Below, one piece after another: positions 24,655 through 33,876 of a stretch of 64,000 bases of DNA. Origin of the DNA: JAWKSY01 sp041402125. Lineage in GTDB: Bacteria > Planctomycetota > GCA-002687715 > DRQF01. How positions within the stretch are numbered: position 1 is the stretch's first letter; each line of letters begins with the position of its first letter. Under the pieces are notes generated by a model that saw only the letters and a list, made by a program, of their open reading frames with translations, ran no database searches and was not told where the DNA came from. The stretch is from the NCBI GenBank assembly GCA_041402125.1, contig JAWKSY010000005.1, forward strand, positions 124,001-188,000, written 5' to 3'. A program made the translations under genes and the position numbers.

Positions 24655-25271
24655 TTCGCGCCTCCGATTCTTCGTTCCTCGCCCCGCGCGAGGCGCGCGA
24701 CGTTGCTCCGGTGCAGCCAGACGACCAGCGTCGCGATCGCGACGAGGAAGCCGAGGACCCAGGGTCGCTCCGGCGCTCCCTCCGGGCCCAGCAGGGCGTA
24801 GCCGATCGGCAGCGAGATCGTGGCCAGGATCGACGCCAGGGATACGTAGCGGGTCGCCAGGATTCCGAGGATCCAGACCGCGACCCCGACGCCGGCGGTC
24901 AGGGGGTGGAGTCCGACGATGACGCCCGAGCCCGTCGCGACGCCCTTCCCCCCGCGGAATCGCAGGTAGAAGGGGAAGACGTGCCCGAGGATCGCGCCGA
25001 GTCCGGCCACGACGGCCAGCGGCGGGGGACCCGCCGGGGTCAGCGCCCGGGCGACGAGGACGGGGACGAGCCCCTTGAGCATGTCGAGCCCGTAGATCGC
25101 CACCGCCCACCTGCGGCCGAGGACCCGGCCGGCGTTCGTCGCGCCGAGGTTGCCGCTGCCGTGCCGCCGGAGGTCCTCCCCGCGGAGGAGGCGGACGAGG
25201 ATCAGGGCCCAGGAGACCGACCCCAGGGCGTAGGCGCCGAGAAAGACCAGGATGTGAACGAGCGTGGGCAA
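24651..25271 (-). CDS. plsY: Glycerol-3-phosphate acyltransferase PlsY
   Basis: An integral membrane enzyme that acylates glycerol-3-phosphate from acyl-phosphate, the first step of phosphatidic acid synthesis. Family motifs are present: GSVSWALI, RRHGSGNLGATNAGRVLG, GHVFPFYLRFRGGKGVATG and a hydrophobic multi-span profile. The start is taken as TTG 25271 (LPTLVHILVFLGAYALG), because it gives the usual PlsY length (206 aa), begins just before the first membrane span and has GAGGGA 4-5 nt upstream; no ATG or GTG is suitably placed. A TGCTATCGT -10 lies about 45 nt upstream. Confidence 0.92.
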   Translation of the reverse strand: MPTLVHILVFLGAYALGSVSWALILVRLLRGEDLRRHGSGNLGATNAGRVLGRRWAVAIYGLDMLKGLVPVLVARALTPAGPPPLAVVAGLGAILGHVFPFYLRFRGGKGVATGSGVIVGLHPLTAGVGVAVWILGILATRYVSLASILATISLPIGYALLGPEGAPERPWVLGFLVAIATLVVWLHRSNVARLARGEERRIGGAK

Positions 25272-25317
25272 GGCGTCCCTCGTGGCGTCACGGACCGGAC
25301 TCGCGCCGGCCGGAGGG

Positions 25318-25326
25318 ACGATAGCA
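25318..25326 (-). promoter_or_regulatory. Extended -10 promoter of plsY-gpsA
   Basis: Minus-strand TGCTATCGT matches the TGnTATNNT extended -10 form seen at several genes in this window. It predicts a start near 25311 and a leader of about 40 nt before the TTG codon. No clear -35 box is present. Confidence 0.5.
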
Positions 25327-25422
25327 AGCGCCGCCCGCCGCGTCCCGTGCTCCCGGCGCGATCGGAACGGGCCCCGGCGGGCCGGGCGAAGGAGCGGGCG
25401 GCCTGTTAGCCTCCGGATCGAC

Positions 25423-25944
25423 ATGGAAGAGGCCCGCCCCGACAGCTCGGACTTCGTCGTCGCCACCGCCGTCGCGGAGCCGCGCCGGTCCGGCCCCGGT
25501 TGTCTCCTGATCGCGGTCGTCCTGCTGCTCGTCAACGCCGCCGCCCTCGTCGCGATCCTGCGACCGGAGACCAGTCCCGAGTTCCCCGACCGCGAGTTCG
25601 CGAGTCGCTTCGCCGAGGCCCTCGTCCGCGGGGGAGAGGGGGCCGAGCGCTCCGGCTACGCCGACGCGTGGGACCTCCTGAGTCCCGGGCTGGCGGCCGA
25701 GCTGCCCCTGGCCGACTTCGAGCGGCGCTTCGAGGACATCATCGCCGAGTCGGGATTCCTCCTCGACGCGATCCCCGACCCCGAGCTCCGCGGAGGCACC
25801 CTCTTCGACCGGAGCTGCGGATTCGAGCTCGTCTACTCGGGGCTCGAGGGGCGCCCGGTCTCGATGACGCTGCGGCTCCGCCTCGCGCTCGAGGACGACC
25901 GCTACGCCGTGTCGGCCTTCACCGTGGAGCCGAGGGAACGCTGA
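25423..25944 (+). CDS. Membrane-anchored hypothetical protein
   Basis: A 173-aa protein with a short cytoplasmic N-terminus, one hydrophobic span (GCLLIAVVLLLVNAAALVAIL, about residues 27-47) and an extracytoplasmic domain of about 125 residues. The domain (FASRFAEALVRGG, ADAWDLLSPGLAAELPLADFERRF, then a beta-rich end) resembles NTF2-like/DUF4878-type folds, which commonly hang off single membrane anchors; this is a fold guess. No Shine-Dalgarno site is visible; TGTTAGCCT 10 nt before the ATG might be a weak extended -10, giving a near-leaderless mRNA. It is divergent from plsY. Confidence 0.7.
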   Translation: MEEARPDSSDFVVATAVAEPRRSGPGCLLIAVVLLLVNAAALVAILRPETSPEFPDREFASRFAEALVRGGEGAERSGYADAWDLLSPGLAAELPLADFERRFEDIIAESGFLLDAIPDPELRGGTLFDRSCGFELVYSGLEGRPVSMTLRLRLALEDDRYAVSAFTVEPRER

Positions 25945-25960
25945 ACCCGCTCGGGACCGG

Positions 25961-25989
25961 TTGACGGATCGCGCGGCGCGGTCGAGATT
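25961..25989 (+). promoter_or_regulatory. Candidate hyuAB promoter
   Basis: TTGACG (25961-25966), 17-bp spacer, GAGATT (25984-25989). The -35 box is good and the -10 poor. It would give a leader of about 30 nt containing the AGGAGG ribosome site of hyuA. Confidence 0.4.
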
Positions 25990-26026
25990 CACGGGCGCTG
26001 AGCCCGCACGAGGAGGACCCGGTCGC

Positions 26027-28042
26027 GTGTCCCAGGGAAGCCCGGATCTCGGCGTCGACGCCGGCGGCACCTTCACCGACTTCGTCACCCGTGACGGTCG
26101 GGTGCTCAAGCTCTCGTCCGACGCCCTCGCGCCGGGCTCGGTGCTCGAGGAGGGCGCCGGGCGGCTCCTCGCCGGCGCCCGGCTCCTCGGCGAGCGCGCC
26201 GTCATCGTCCACGGCACGACCATCGCCACGAACGCGCTCCTGACCGGGCGACTCGCCCGGGTCGGGCTCGTCGTCACCGCCGGATTCGGCGACGTCCTCG
26301 CCATCGGCCGCCAGAACCGCCCGGACCTCTACGCGCGCGAGCCCCGGCCCGCCCGCGCGACGCCCCCGCGCGAGCTCGTCGCGGAGGTCGAGGAGCGCAT
26401 CGGCGCCGACGGCCGCGTGGTGACGCCTCTCGACGAGGACGCCGTCCGCCGCGCCGGCGAGCGCCTCCTCGCGCGGGGCGCCGAATCGCTCGCGGTCTGC
26501 TTCCTGCACTCCTGGCGGAATCCGCGGCACGAGCGTCGCGCCGCGCGTCTGCTCGCCGCGACCGGGTTGCCCGTCACCGCCTCGGCCGAGCTCGTGCCGG
26601 AGTTCCGCGAGTTCGAGCGCTTCTCCACCGCCTGGGCCAATGCCGCCCTCCTGCCCTTGCTCCGGGCCTACGCCGCGGATCTCGGCCGTCGGCGACGCCG
26701 GCTCGCGACGAAGGTGCCCGGCGGCGAGGCGCCGGCGCTCGGCATCCTCCGCAGCGACGGCGGACGCGCCAGCCTCGCGGAGGCGGCGCGCGAGCCGGTC
26801 CAGCTCGTGCTCTCCGGGCCGGCGGGGGGGATCGTCGGCGCCTGGAACGCCGCCGCCTCGCGCGCGCGGCGACGGCTGCTCACGCTAGACATGGGCGGGA
26901 CCTCGACGGACGTCGCGCTGCTCGACGGCGGCACGCCGCTCGTCTCCCGCACCGAGATCGCCGGTCACCCCCTGCTCGTCCCCGTCATCGACATCCACAC
27001 CGTGGGCGCGGGCGGCGGTTCGATCGCGGTCGCGGATCGCGGCGGCGCGCTGCGCGTCGGGCCCGCGAGCGCCGGCGCCGATCCGGGCCCCGCCGCCTAC
27101 GGTCGGGGCGGTCCGGCCACCGTGACCGATGCGAACGTCGTCCTCGACCGCATCCCCCCCGGCCGCTTCCTCGGCGGGACGCGGACCCTCGATCGCGCGG
27201 CGGCGGCGGCCGCCGTCGATGCCGTGGCGCGTCCGCTCGGGCTCGACCGCGACGCCTGCGCGCTCGGCATCGTCCGCATCGCCGAGGTCGCGATGGTGCG
27301 CGCTCTCCGCGCGATCAGCCTCGAGCGCGGACACGATCCGCGCCGCTTCTCGCTGGTCGCCTTCGGCGGCGCCGGCGCGCTCCACGCCGCGGCGCTCGCG
27401 CGCTCGCTCGATCTGCCGGAGGTCGTCGTTCCGACCGATCCGGGACTGCTGTCGGCGAAGGGTATGCTCCACGCCCGCGTCCGTCGCGAGGCCTCCCGCA
27501 CCGTGCTCGGCCTCGACCTCGAGGAGCTCCTCGCCGCGCCCGATCGCGCCTTCGGCCCGCTCGAGTCCCGTCTCGTCCGCGAGCTCGGACGCGAGGGGAT
27601 CACGCGCGAGGACGCGCTCCTCGAGCGACGGGTGGACCTGCGCTATCGCGGGCAGAGCTACGACCTCTCGGTGCCCTTCGAGGCGACGGGGCTCCGCGAG
27701 CGGTTCGAGGCGGACCACGAGCATCGCTTCGGCTTCCGCCAGCCCGGCGCGCCCGTCGAGGTGCTCTCGCTGCGCGTCCGCGCCCTCGGGCCCGAGCTCT
27801 CCGCCCCGCGGCGCCGCCGCGCCCGCGGTTCCGACGCGGCGGAGCCGGAGGAGATCCTCGAGGTCGGATTCGCCGGGGGACGGCGGCGGACGCCGGTCTT
27901 CCGTCGGGAGGCCCTCGGTCCCGGGACGAGGATCGCGGGTCCGGCGGTCGTCGTCGAGTACTCCGCCACGACCCTCGTGCCGCCGGACTTCGCGGTCGAG
28001 GTCGACGGCGCCGGGAATCTCGTGCTGAGGAGGACGTCGTGA
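26027..28042 (+). CDS. hyuA: Hydantoinase/oxoprolinase family protein, subunit A
   Basis: The ATP-dependent A subunit of the hydantoinase/5-oxoprolinase/acetone carboxylase superfamily (671 aa). The ASKHA nucleotide motifs are clear: LGVDAGGTFTDFV at the N-terminus, VHGTTIATNALL, TLDMGGTSTDVALL and VAFGGAGALHAAALA. Members hydrolyse N-methylhydantoin or 5-oxoproline, or carboxylate ketones; the substrate cannot be read from sequence. GTG 26027 is chosen because AGGAGG lies 10 nt upstream and the conserved core starts within 10 residues. It overlaps hyuB as GTGA, so the two subunits are made together. Confidence 0.9.
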   Translation: MSQGSPDLGVDAGGTFTDFVTRDGRVLKLSSDALAPGSVLEEGAGRLLAGARLLGERAVIVHGTTIATNALLTGRLARVGLVVTAGFGDVLAIGRQNRPDLYAREPRPARATPPRELVAEVEERIGADGRVVTPLDEDAVRRAGERLLARGAESLAVCFLHSWRNPRHERRAARLLAATGLPVTASAELVPEFREFERFSTAWANAALLPLLRAYAADLGRRRRRLATKVPGGEAPALGILRSDGGRASLAEAAREPVQLVLSGPAGGIVGAWNAAASRARRRLLTLDMGGTSTDVALLDGGTPLVSRTEIAGHPLLVPVIDIHTVGAGGGSIAVADRGGALRVGPASAGADPGPAAYGRGGPATVTDANVVLDRIPPGRFLGGTRTLDRAAAAAAVDAVARPLGLDRDACALGIVRIAEVAMVRALRAISLERGHDPRRFSLVAFGGAGALHAAALARSLDLPEVVVPTDPGLLSAKGMLHARVRREASRTVLGLDLEELLAAPDRAFGPLESRLVRELGREGITREDALLERRVDLRYRGQSYDLSVPFEATGLRERFEADHEHRFGFRQPGAPVEVLSLRVRALGPELSAPRRRRARGSDAAEPEEILEVGFAGGRRRTPVFRREALGPGTRIAGPAVVVEYSATTLVPPDFAVEVDGAGNLVLRRTS

Positions 28043-29592
28043 ATCCCGTCGAGGTCGAGATCTTCCGCCACCTCTTCGAGTCCGTCGCCGAGGAGATGGG
28101 CATCGTCCTGCGCCACACCGCCTTCTCGCCGAACATCGTCGAGCGCCTCGACTTCTCGTGCGCGGTCGTCGACGCCGGGGGCGCGATGATCGCCCAGGCC
28201 GCTCACATCCCCGTGCATCTCGGGTCCTGCCATCTCACCGCGCGCCATCTCCTGGCCGCCGTCGACCTCGATCCCGGGGACGTCGTCGTCGTGAACGACC
28301 CCTTCCTCGGCGGGACCCACCTGCCCGACATCACGCTCTTCGCGCCCGTCTTCCTCGACGGCTCCTCGCGACCGGACTTCGGCGTGATCTGCCGCGCGCA
28401 CCACGCCGACGTCGGCGGCGGGGTGCCCGGTTCGATGGGCGACTTCGAGGAGCTCTACCAGGAGGGACTCGTGATCCCGCCGGTGAAGATCGTCGCGGCG
28501 GGTGTCCCGCGCCGCGACATCGAGGCGCTCATCCTCGCCAACGTGCGGACGCCGGACGAGCGGCGCGGCGACCTCGCGGCCCAGCTCGCGAGCTGCGAGC
28601 GCGGTGCGCGCCGGATCGTCGAGCTCGCGGCGCGCTACGGGGCGGGGACGCTCGAGGCGGCGGGCGTCGCGCTGCGGGAGCGGGCCGCGCGCGCGATGAG
28701 GGCGGCGATCTCCGACCTCCCGGACGGCCGCTACCGGGCGAAGGCGCGCCTCGACGGGCCGGACTCGCCCCTGATCGCGGCGGAGGTGCGCGTCGAGGGC
28801 GAACGCATCCGCGTCGACTTCACGGGAACCGACCCGGCCGTCCCGAGCGCGGTCAACGCGCACGAGGCGATCACGCTCTCGTGCGTCTTCTACCTCCTGA
28901 GGACCCTCATCGACGACGAGGTGCCCACGAACTCGGGCGTGCTGGAACCGCTCGAGCTCGTGCTGCCGGCCGGCAGCCTGGTCGGGGCGGAGCGCCCCTC
29001 GGCCGTGGCCGGCGGCAACGTCGAGACCTCCCAGCGCATCGTCGACGTGCTCCAGCTCGCGCTCGCGCGGGCGCGCGGCGCCACGCTCGCCGCGCCGAGC
29101 CAGGGCACGATGAACAACCTCTCCGTCGGCGGACGGGACGGTGGAGGCCGCCCCTTCACCTACTTCGAGACGATCGCCGGCGGGATGGGGGGCGGGCCGC
29201 TCGGCCCCGGCGCATCGGGCCTCCACTCGCACATGACGAACACCCTCAACACGCCGGTCGAGGCCCTCGAGTCGGCCTATCCCCTGCGCGTTCGTCGCTA
29301 CGCGATCCGGCGCGGCAGCGGAGGAGAGGGGAAGCACCCGGGCGGAGAGGGGCTGGTGCGCGAGATCGAGGCGCTCGTGCCGGTCACGATCTCGCTCCTG
29401 GCGACGCGGCGCGCCGAGGGCGCTCCGGGGGCCCGGGGCGGCGCTCCGGGCGCGCCCGGGCGCGACTGGCTGATCGGAGCGGACGGTCGCCGCCGACGTC
29501 TCGCGCCGAGGGTGATCCGCGACCTCGCGCCGGGAGAGGCGGTGCGGATCGAGACGCCCGGCGGCGGCGGGTGGGGCGCGTCGCGCGGCTGA
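28039..29592 (+). CDS. hyuB: Hydantoinase/oxoprolinase family protein, subunit B
   Basis: The 517-aa B subunit partner of hyuA. Typical features are the N-terminal NPVEVEIFRHLFESVAEEMG, RHTAFSPNIVERLDFSCA, the HIPVHLGS and NDPFLGGTHLPDITL segments, ARAHHADVGG-like CRAHHADVGGGVPGSM, and the C-terminal GGGGWG glycine stretch. It starts with GTG 28039 in a GTGA overlap with hyuA. The substrate is unknown, but a free two-gene hyuAB unit usually serves catabolism of cyclic amides such as hydantoins or 5-oxoproline. Confidence 0.92.
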   Translation: MNPVEVEIFRHLFESVAEEMGIVLRHTAFSPNIVERLDFSCAVVDAGGAMIAQAAHIPVHLGSCHLTARHLLAAVDLDPGDVVVVNDPFLGGTHLPDITLFAPVFLDGSSRPDFGVICRAHHADVGGGVPGSMGDFEELYQEGLVIPPVKIVAAGVPRRDIEALILANVRTPDERRGDLAAQLASCERGARRIVELAARYGAGTLEAAGVALRERAARAMRAAISDLPDGRYRAKARLDGPDSPLIAAEVRVEGERIRVDFTGTDPAVPSAVNAHEAITLSCVFYLLRTLIDDEVPTNSGVLEPLELVLPAGSLVGAERPSAVAGGNVETSQRIVDVLQLALARARGATLAAPSQGTMNNLSVGGRDGGGRPFTYFETIAGGMGGGPLGPGASGLHSHMTNTLNTPVEALESAYPLRVRRYAIRRGSGGEGKHPGGEGLVREIEALVPVTISLLATRRAEGAPGARGGAPGAPGRDWLIGADGRRRRLAPRVIRDLAPGEAVRIETPGGGGWGASRG

Positions 29593-29866
29593 GCCGCGGC
29601 GCGCGAGCCCGCGCGACGGGACGTCCGCGAGGCCCGGATGAATTCCCGAACCGGAAAATTCTTCCGACCGAAGTCGCGCGCGGGACCGCGCTTCGCGATC
29701 TGGCCGACATTCACGCTGCGGTCACCCCCTCGCGCTTCCCGATAGCGATGAAGTTCCCCCCCGAGCGGCGAACGCGGACTCCGCGTTCCTGACCGCCGGC
29801 CGGCCCCTCATGGGTTCGGTGACCGTGGCGTCGGCCCCGAGAGGGCCGAGATTCGGGGGGTTGGAC

Positions 29867-31774
29867 ATGAAGATCACGAGGACACTGGTTCTGGCACTCG
29901 CGACGGGCATCGCCCTCGCGGGATCGTTGACGGCGCAACGGACGAACACCCTGTCCACCGGACTGGGCCTGGGACTGACGGAGCAGTCCCGTCCGGAGAT
30001 TGCCGTCCTCGACGAGGACCGGTTCTGCATGGTCAGCCCCCAGATCCTCACCACGCCCGCCGGATACACCCACCTCGTGGTCGTCGACCGCGCGGTGGAC
30101 GGACCCTTCCTGCACTACGTGCCCATCGTCTACCCCGTGCTCGCGACCAAGGCCGTCTGGACCCGGCCCGTCGCGCTGGATCCGACGAGCGTCGTCCTGC
30201 CCAGCGCCGGCCTCGACGAGGTCCTCCGCACGAGCGACGACGCGCTGATCGTCTTCACCGGTCTCGACAACCCGGCGACGGCCCAGCAGCACACCTACCC
30301 GCTGCCGGTCGGAGCGCCTCGCGTCGCGGCGGACGTCATCCGCGTCTCGCCGACCGAGCTGGCCTGGATCGACGCGGGCCTCGACGGCGCCTGGAGCACG
30401 GGTGACGAGTTCGTGCGCCTGATCCACGGCCTCGGGCCGAACATGACGGTCGAGGACGTCACGATCCCCGGCGGCAGCGAGGGGCATCTCGCCCGCTTCG
30501 AGGACGGGAGCTTCGCGATCCGCGGCTTCGGGCTCGACGCGACCGTCGGCACGGCCGACGACATGCTTCTCGTCGTCCGTCCCGGCAATCCCGGCGACGC
30601 GTCGCTCCACTCGGTCGTCAAGGTCAAGTCCGCCAACGGACTGGCCCTCATCGGTTCGCGCTGGCCGCAGCCCGTCGGCGATCACCACGTCGCGATGCCG
30701 GCGCTGGGCGACGACAACCGCTTCGGCACCGCCGACGATCTGCTCGTCCTGATCAGCACCGACAACGGCGACGCCGATGACGAGCTCCCGGTGGGCGACA
30801 GCGCCTGGAACTTCCTCTTCGGCCCCGGAAAGATCGGCGTCGAGAGCGACGACACGATCGTCATGGGCGGCCCCGGCCCGGACGGCGCCGCCGGCACCAC
30901 CGACGACGTCATCCAGTTCCGTCCGCGGTCGGCCTACAACCACCTCACCGAGATCTTCTCGCCCGGCGTCACGCTCGTGAACTCCGCCGCCGCGCAGACC
31001 GCGCCCGACGTCGTCACCCTCGACGCGGATGTCTCGATCGTGCGCCACTACGGCACCTCGAGCAGCGACACCCTGAATGCGGGCATCATCGTCTTCCGCA
31101 AGCTCGCGGCGGGAAGTCACGTCTTCGCCGTCCACAACTTCGGTGAGGCGGTCCGCGACATCGTCCCGATGACCGAGGATTCGGCCGCGCTCTTCCTCGA
31201 GAGCGGCACCGTCTACGTCGGCTCGAACCTGAACTCGGTCTCGCCGATGTTCCAGATCCTGCCGGGCGCGGTCCACACCTTCGAGTGCCGCCCCGCCCGC
31301 GTGACGCCCTCCGCCGTCGTCTCGATCTCGACCGGACCGGCGACCTACGGCTACCTCGACGACGAGATCAAGATCTGGCGCGCCCGCGCCGCGTGGGAGT
31401 ACGGTCACGGCACGCCGAACGCCGCGGGGTGGGACATGCACCTCACCGCCGGCGGGGCCGTCCCCGTCGTCGGAGGTTCGACCTTCTTCCTCCACCTGGA
31501 CGACGCGCCCCCGAGCCGCACCGGATACTTCCTCATGTCGCTCGAGCGCGACGTGGTGAAGCCCGCGGTGGACGCCGACATCCTGCTCTCGATCGAGTCG
31601 CTGTTCCCGCCGACCTTCTGGCTCACGCTGGCCGACGGCACGACCTACTTCCCGATCATCCCGCCGACGAGTCCCGTCTGGGAGGGCGTCCGGGTGCACG
31701 GGCAGTTCGTGATCTTCAACCCGACGAGCCCGCGTCAGTACGAGCTGTCGAACGGCCTGACGATGCAGTTCTGA
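29867..31774 (+). CDS. Secreted beta-repeat surface protein
   Basis: A 635-aa exported protein (signal MKITRTLVLALATGIALAGSL). The body holds repeats of about 50-60 residues marked by 'LxxGxDxxxGTADD' turns (GFGLDATVGTADDMLLV, ALGDDNRFGTADDLLVL, GGPGPDGAAGTTDDVIQF, AGLDGAWSTGDEFVRL), likely propeller blades or calcium-loop repeats. The final about 150 residues appear to be a divergent copy of the shared C-terminal module, ending YELSNGLTMQF. GGGGGG lies 8-13 nt before the ATG. It probably sits on the cell surface; function unknown. Confidence 0.78.
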   Translation: MKITRTLVLALATGIALAGSLTAQRTNTLSTGLGLGLTEQSRPEIAVLDEDRFCMVSPQILTTPAGYTHLVVVDRAVDGPFLHYVPIVYPVLATKAVWTRPVALDPTSVVLPSAGLDEVLRTSDDALIVFTGLDNPATAQQHTYPLPVGAPRVAADVIRVSPTELAWIDAGLDGAWSTGDEFVRLIHGLGPNMTVEDVTIPGGSEGHLARFEDGSFAIRGFGLDATVGTADDMLLVVRPGNPGDASLHSVVKVKSANGLALIGSRWPQPVGDHHVAMPALGDDNRFGTADDLLVLISTDNGDADDELPVGDSAWNFLFGPGKIGVESDDTIVMGGPGPDGAAGTTDDVIQFRPRSAYNHLTEIFSPGVTLVNSAAAQTAPDVVTLDADVSIVRHYGTSSSDTLNAGIIVFRKLAAGSHVFAVHNFGEAVRDIVPMTEDSAALFLESGTVYVGSNLNSVSPMFQILPGAVHTFECRPARVTPSAVVSISTGPATYGYLDDEIKIWRARAAWEYGHGTPNAAGWDMHLTAGGAVPVVGGSTFFLHLDDAPPSRTGYFLMSLERDVVKPAVDADILLSIESLFPPTFWLTLADGTTYFPIIPPTSPVWEGVRVHGQFVIFNPTSPRQYELSNGLTMQF

Positions 31775-31787
31775 GCCCGGCGGGGCG

Positions 31788-32426
31788 TCAGCTCCGGAGC
31801 GCTTCCTCGACGCGCGCCGCCACCGCGCGCGCCCGGGGGAGCGCTTCGTTCGTGAGGGCGTCGAGTTCGGCCGCGATGCGTTCGCGGTCGGCCGGTGCGA
31901 GCGAGCCGAGGTTGATGGCGACGTTCATGCCCGCCGCGCGGACGGCCGTCTCGACGAGGAGGGCCGCGATCCCGGCGTCGCTCACCGCGTGGGCGTTGCC
32001 TTCCGCGGCCGCGTACTCCACCGCGGGGAGGAGCGACGCGGCCCGGCGCAGGGTGGCCATCGGCACCTCGGTAGCGGCGAGGCTCGCCGCGCGCAGCGCC
32101 TCGCGACGGCGGGCCTTCGCCTCGTCGCCGTCCTTCGGCAGCTTGAGCGCGGCCATGTAGCCCTCGAAGGCCTCGGCGTCGCGGATCGCCAGCTCCGAGA
32201 ACTCGCGACGGGCCTCCGCGAGCGCCGCGACCTCGTCCCGGAAGCGGGATTCGACGGCCGCGTAGCGCGGTCGACCGATCGTGAGGTTGCCGACCATCGA
32301 GCCCAGCGCGGCCGCGAGGGCGCCGGCGAGGGCGGCCACCGCCCCGCCGCCCGGGGTGGGATCCCCGCCGGCGAGGGCGGAGAGGAAGGGCTCGAGGCCC
32401 CCGACGAGTTCGCGATCGCGGGTCAT
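31788..32426 (-). CDS. fchA: Formimidoyltetrahydrofolate cyclodeaminase family protein
   Basis: A 212-aa, all-helical protein of the FTCD cyclodeaminase domain family, which converts 5-formimidoyl-THF to 5,10-methenyl-THF and ammonia at the end of histidine degradation. The family signature DPTPGGGAVAALAGALAAALGSMV is present near the N-terminus (about 22-45). AEGNAHAVSDAGIAALL and AGMNVAINL occur toward the C-terminus. ATG 32426 overlaps the hutI stop as ATGA, so it is coupled to imidazolonepropionase, which supports the histidine-pathway role. Confidence 0.9.
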   Translation of the reverse strand: MTRDRELVGGLEPFLSALAGGDPTPGGGAVAALAGALAAALGSMVGNLTIGRPRYAAVESRFRDEVAALAEARREFSELAIRDAEAFEGYMAALKLPKDGDEAKARRREALRAASLAATEVPMATLRRAASLLPAVEYAAAEGNAHAVSDAGIAALLVETAVRAAGMNVAINLGSLAPADRERIAAELDALTNEALPRARAVAARVEEALRS

Positions 32427-33706
32427 GCTCCGGCTCCGATGGCGAGGGGCGGTCGGCGCAGCACGACGCGTCCGGCCTTCACGACCGTCCGCACGAGGTT
32501 GTCGCCGAACTGGTAGGGGATGAAGCGCGCGTTGGGCGCGTCGAGCGCGATGAGATCGGCGTCCATGCCGACGGCGAGTCGCCCGCGCCGCTCTCCGAGG
32601 CCGAGGCTCGCGGCGGCGTTCACCGTCGCCGCGCAGAGGGACTCCGCCGCGGTGAAGCCGTAGTGGAGACAAGCGAGGGTGAGGATCATCGGCATCGACT
32701 GCGTGTGGCAGGAGCCGGGGTTGTAGTCCGTCGCGAGCGCCACCGGACACCCGGCGTCGATCATCGCGCGTCCCCTCGCGTGGCGGGGCAGGTTGAGGAA
32801 GAAGCTCGTCCCCGGCAGAAGGACCGCCGTCACCCCGGCCGCCGCCATCGCCGCGATCCCGGCGTCGCTCGCGGCGACGAGGTGATCGGCGCTGTCGGCG
32901 CCGAGCTCCGCCGCGAGCTCCGCCCCCCCGGTCGGCGCGATCTCGTCGGCGTGGATCCGGAGCCGGAGTCCGGCGGCGCGCGCGGCGAGCAGGATCCGCC
33001 GCGATTCGTCGACGCTGAAGACGTGGTCCTCGCAGAAGACGTCGCAGAAGTCCGCGAGTCCCGCCTCCGCGATCGTCGGGATCATCTCCTCGACGAGCAG
33101 GCGGAGGTAGCCCTCGCGATCCTCGCGATACTCGTCGGGGATCTCGTGCGCCCCGAGGAAGGTCGGGACCAGGTCGAGCGGGTGGCGGGCGTCGATCCGC
33201 CGGATGGCGCGGAGGGATCGGGCCTCGTCCTCGAGGCTCAGGCCGTAGCCGCTCTTGGCCTCGACGGTCGTGGTGCCGAGGGCCAGGAAGCGATCGCAGC
33301 GCGCCCGCAGCTCCTCCGCGAGCGTGTCCTCGTCGGCCTCCCGCAGGCGACGGACCGAGTTCCGGATGCCGCCGCCCGCCTGGGCGATCTCGACGTAGCT
33401 GCGCCCGCCGTTGCGGAGCTCGAACTCGGCCTCCCGCGTCCCGTGGAAGACGGGATGCGTGTGGGGGTCGACGAATCCGGGCATGACGAGGAGGTCCCCG
33501 AGGTCCTCCATCGGGCCCCGCCAGGCGGCCCGGATCTCGTCTGCCGGCCCGATCGCCGCGATGAGACCGTCGCGGACGGCGAGCGCGAGGTCGGCGCGCT
33601 CGCCGAGCTCGTTCATCTCGGGGCCGCGACGCGGGACGGGGGCGCCGGTGTCGAAGGTGAGCCAGGGACCGCGCGAGCGGATGATCAGGTCGGCGGCGGT
33701 TGCCAC
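32423..33706 (-). CDS. hutI: Imidazolonepropionase
   Basis: Hydrolyses imidazolone-5-propionate to N-formimidoyl-glutamate, the third step of histidine degradation. This amidohydrolase (427 aa) shows the metal motif FVDPHTHPVF (His about 82 and 84), VEAKSGYGL, LGAHEIPDEY, the metal ligand region IHADEI, and ATDYNPGSCHTQSMP. GTG 33706 is preferred because GGAGG lies 6 nt upstream and the length suits the family; ATG 33793 is a longer alternative with no domain support. No hutU or hutH is in the window. It is coupled by ATGA to fchA. Confidence 0.93.
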   Translation of the reverse strand: MATAADLIIRSRGPWLTFDTGAPVPRRGPEMNELGERADLALAVRDGLIAAIGPADEIRAAWRGPMEDLGDLLVMPGFVDPHTHPVFHGTREAEFELRNGGRSYVEIAQAGGGIRNSVRRLREADEDTLAEELRARCDRFLALGTTTVEAKSGYGLSLEDEARSLRAIRRIDARHPLDLVPTFLGAHEIPDEYREDREGYLRLLVEEMIPTIAEAGLADFCDVFCEDHVFSVDESRRILLAARAAGLRLRIHADEIAPTGGAELAAELGADSADHLVAASDAGIAAMAAAGVTAVLLPGTSFFLNLPRHARGRAMIDAGCPVALATDYNPGSCHTQSMPMILTLACLHYGFTAAESLCAATVNAAASLGLGERRGRLAVGMDADLIALDAPNARFIPYQFGDNLVRTVVKAGRVVLRRPPLAIGAGA

Positions 33707-33876
33707 GGCGTCCTCCTCGATGGGGAGCCGACCGTTCGCCGGCCCCGGACCGCCAATCTGACCCGCGAGGCCGGCGTCGGCAAGCGAAGCCATCTCGCGG
33801 AGACGGCCCCGACGGGCTATCCTCCGGGGGTGGGGTCGCTTCGCGCCCCGCGTCACGCCCCTCTGGGAGATCGGCG

